From NCBI GenBank assembly GCA_003695285.1, contig RFIL01000343.1, positions 1 through 6,914 of the forward strand: a DNA stretch of 6,914 bases, read 5' to 3'. Positions 5,558-6,914 of this stretch are shown here, piece by piece (position 1 is the stretch's first letter; every line of letters begins with the position of its first letter). Below the pieces are notes generated by a model. It saw only the letters and a program-made list of their open reading frames with translations, was not told where the DNA came from and did not search any database. The translations under genes were made by a program, and so were the position numbers. This stretch comes from Calditrichota bacterium (GTDB lineage Bacteria > Calditrichota > Calditrichia > RBG-13-44-9 > J075).

Positions 5558-6914
5558 GTAAACCAATCAGGGTTGCGATTGTTGATGATGAGAAAAATAT
5601 TCGTCGCTCGTTTGAAATTATTTTAAAGCCGCATGGGTATCCGGTGGAGACCTATGCATCAGGCGAAGCGCTTTTAACTGCACTCAAGAAGGGAAAAGCT
5701 CCGGAGCCGGAGGTGTTGTTTCTGGATGTCTTGTTGCCGGGATTGAGCGGGATTGAGGTGTTAAAGCAGGTTAAACAACAATACCCGTTCATTGATGTGG
5801 TGATGATCAGCGGTCATGCCAACTTGAGTATGGCAGTGGAGGCGACACGTGCCGGAGCCTATGATTTCCTGGAGAAACCGCTTTCCAAAGAGAAAATTCT
5901 GTTGATACTGAACCATCTTCAGGAAAGGCGCCATTTACAGTCCCGTTATGCCTCCTTACAGGAAGCGGTGGCTGAGGAGTATCGCATGGTGGGTTCCTCA
6001 CCGGCGATCCAGAAAGTGATCCAGCAAATACAAAAAGCCGCTCCCACGGATAGTAAGGTGTTGATCATGGGAGAAAGTGGCGTTGGGAAAGAATTGGTGG
6101 CATATGCCATACACCAGAACAGCACACGTTCAGAAGGGCCTTTTATTAAAATGAATTGTGCGGCCATTCCCGAGGAATTGACGGAGAGTGAGTTGTTTGG
6201 TAGTGAAAAAGGAGCGTTTACCGGAGCTGTGGAACGGAGAGATGGTAAATTCTTGCAGGCTGATGGGGGGACCCTTTTTCTTGATGAGATTGGTGATATG
6301 AGTTTAAAAGTTCAGACCAAAGTCTTGCGAGTGTTGCAGGATGGTGAATTTCAGAGAGTCGGTGGTAAGGAGACATTGAAGGTTGATGTACGAATCATTG
6401 CCGCCACAAACAAAAATCTGGAGCAACTGGTCGAGGAGGGCAAATTTCGGGAAGATTTATATTTTCGGTTGAATGTGGTTCCAATAATTATCCCTCCGCT
6501 CCGGGAGCGACCCGAAGATATTGAGGAATTATTTCATTATTTTCTCCAGCGGTATTGTCTCCGTAACAATCGCCGGTTGCCCGGGGTGCAAAAGGAAGTG
6601 TTGAATGTTCTCAAGAGTTACCACTGGCCCGGGAATGTGCGGGAACTTCAGAATCTGGTGGAACGATTATTAATTTTTGCGGAAGGGGATGAAATTCGGG
6701 TGACGGATTTACCAGATTTTCTCCTGCAACCCACGTTTCGGGTCAGTGAAATCAAACCGGGGAGTAAGACCCTTGCTGAGATAAGGGATGAGGCGGAGCG
6801 CGCCTATATTCAACGGTGTCTGGAAATTTGTGAAGGGAATGTTTCCAAAGCCGCTCAATTATTAGGGGTGGAACGAACCAACCTTCATAAAAAGATGAAG
6901 GCCTTGGGATTGAA
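5554..6914 (+). CDS. NtrX-like sigma-54-dependent response regulator, 3' end cut by window
   Basis: The frame is open from ATG 5554 to the window end (453 full codons, no stop seen). Residues 5-120 are a receiver domain with acidic D11/D12, phospho-acceptor D58 (VLFLDVLLPG), switch S86 and K108 (EKP). A sigma-54 AAA+ domain (about 145-375) follows, with Walker A GESGVGKE (173-180), the sigma-54 contact loop GAFTGA (220-225), Walker B LFLDE (D244/E245), candidate arginine fingers R299 and R305 in FREDLYFRLN, and sensor II WPGNVREL (R363). The C-terminal Fis-type helix-turn-helix, GNVSKAAQLLGVERTNLHKK and on to ALGL (428-453), is typical of NtrX-like regulators. All residues needed for activating sigma-54 RNA polymerase are present, so it should be a functional activator. 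AAAGGTGG at 5537-5544 with a 9-nt spacer, plus the ATGA overlap with the kinase, supports this start. Its cognate kinase is almost surely the preceding gene. The stop should lie close to the right edge; targets are unknown. Confidence 0.95.
   Translation, partial: MSKPIRVAIVDDEKNIRRSFEIILKPHGYPVETYASGEALLTALKKGKAPEPEVLFLDVLLPGLSGIEVLKQVKQQYPFIDVVMISGHANLSMAVEATRAGAYDFLEKPLSKEKILLILNHLQERRHLQSRYASLQEAVAEEYRMVGSSPAIQKVIQQIQKAAPTDSKVLIMGESGVGKELVAYAIHQNSTRSEGPFIKMNCAAIPEELTESELFGSEKGAFTGAVERRDGKFLQADGGTLFLDEIGDMSLKVQTKVLRVLQDGEFQRVGGKETLKVDVRIIAATNKNLEQLVEEGKFREDLYFRLNVVPIIIPPLRERPEDIEELFHYFLQRYCLRNNRRLPGVQKEVLNVLKSYHWPGNVRELQNLVERLLIFAEGDEIRVTDLPDFLLQPTFRVSEIKPGSKTLAEIRDEAERAYIQRCLEICEGNVSKAAQLLGVERTNLHKKMKALGL

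Overview
The window is a gene-dense bacterial segment with six protein-coding genes, all on the + strand and nearly without spacers. Base composition looks even throughout (roughly 45-48% GC by eye, not computed). I see no RNA gene, insertion sequence, CRISPR array or clear terminator. A sigma-54 activator paired with an NtrY-like kinase, plus mixed ATG/TTG starts, suggests a Gram-negative-type bacterium. The genes could come from an uncultured FCB-group or related lineage, but this placement is a low-confidence guess.

Layout: (1) positions 8-1351 encode an AAA+ ATPase of the DUF4143 type, whose true start may lie left of the window. (2) miaA, tRNA dimethylallyltransferase, begins inside the end of gene 1 (32-nt overlap). 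(3) A YegS/DagK-type lipid kinase follows with an ATGA stop/start overlap. (4) After a 45-nt gap comes a small secreted protein resembling DUF4390, which probably starts at TTG. (5) Next is a two-TM NtrY-like sensor histidine kinase. (6) Last, with another ATGA overlap, is an NtrX-like sigma-54 response regulator, cut by the right edge within or very near its C-terminal DNA-binding helix-turn-helix.

The segment falls into two modules. Genes 1-3 are translationally linked and join an accessory-type ATPase to a tRNA-modification enzyme and a membrane-lipid kinase. Genes 4-6 look like an envelope-signalling cassette: an exported protein, a membrane kinase and a cytoplasmic sigma-54 activator. 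The order DUF4390 protein, NtrY-like kinase, NtrX-like regulator echoes a gene order I recall from Betaproteobacteria. No promoter could be placed, so all six genes may be one transcript.

The most unusual signal is at the end of gene 4. A run of seven A residues forms an in-phase slippery heptamer one codon before the stop. A -1 shift there opens 28 more coding-looking codons that end 7 nt before the kinase ATG. This is either a one-base sequencing/assembly error, a recent frameshift, or recoding. A similar in-phase A-run near the end of the kinase gene would, if slipped, fuse kinase and regulator into one protein. These are leads, not established recoding sites; in-phase A-runs also occur in miaA, so the motif alone is not special here. 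I found no clear evidence of an entirely new system.
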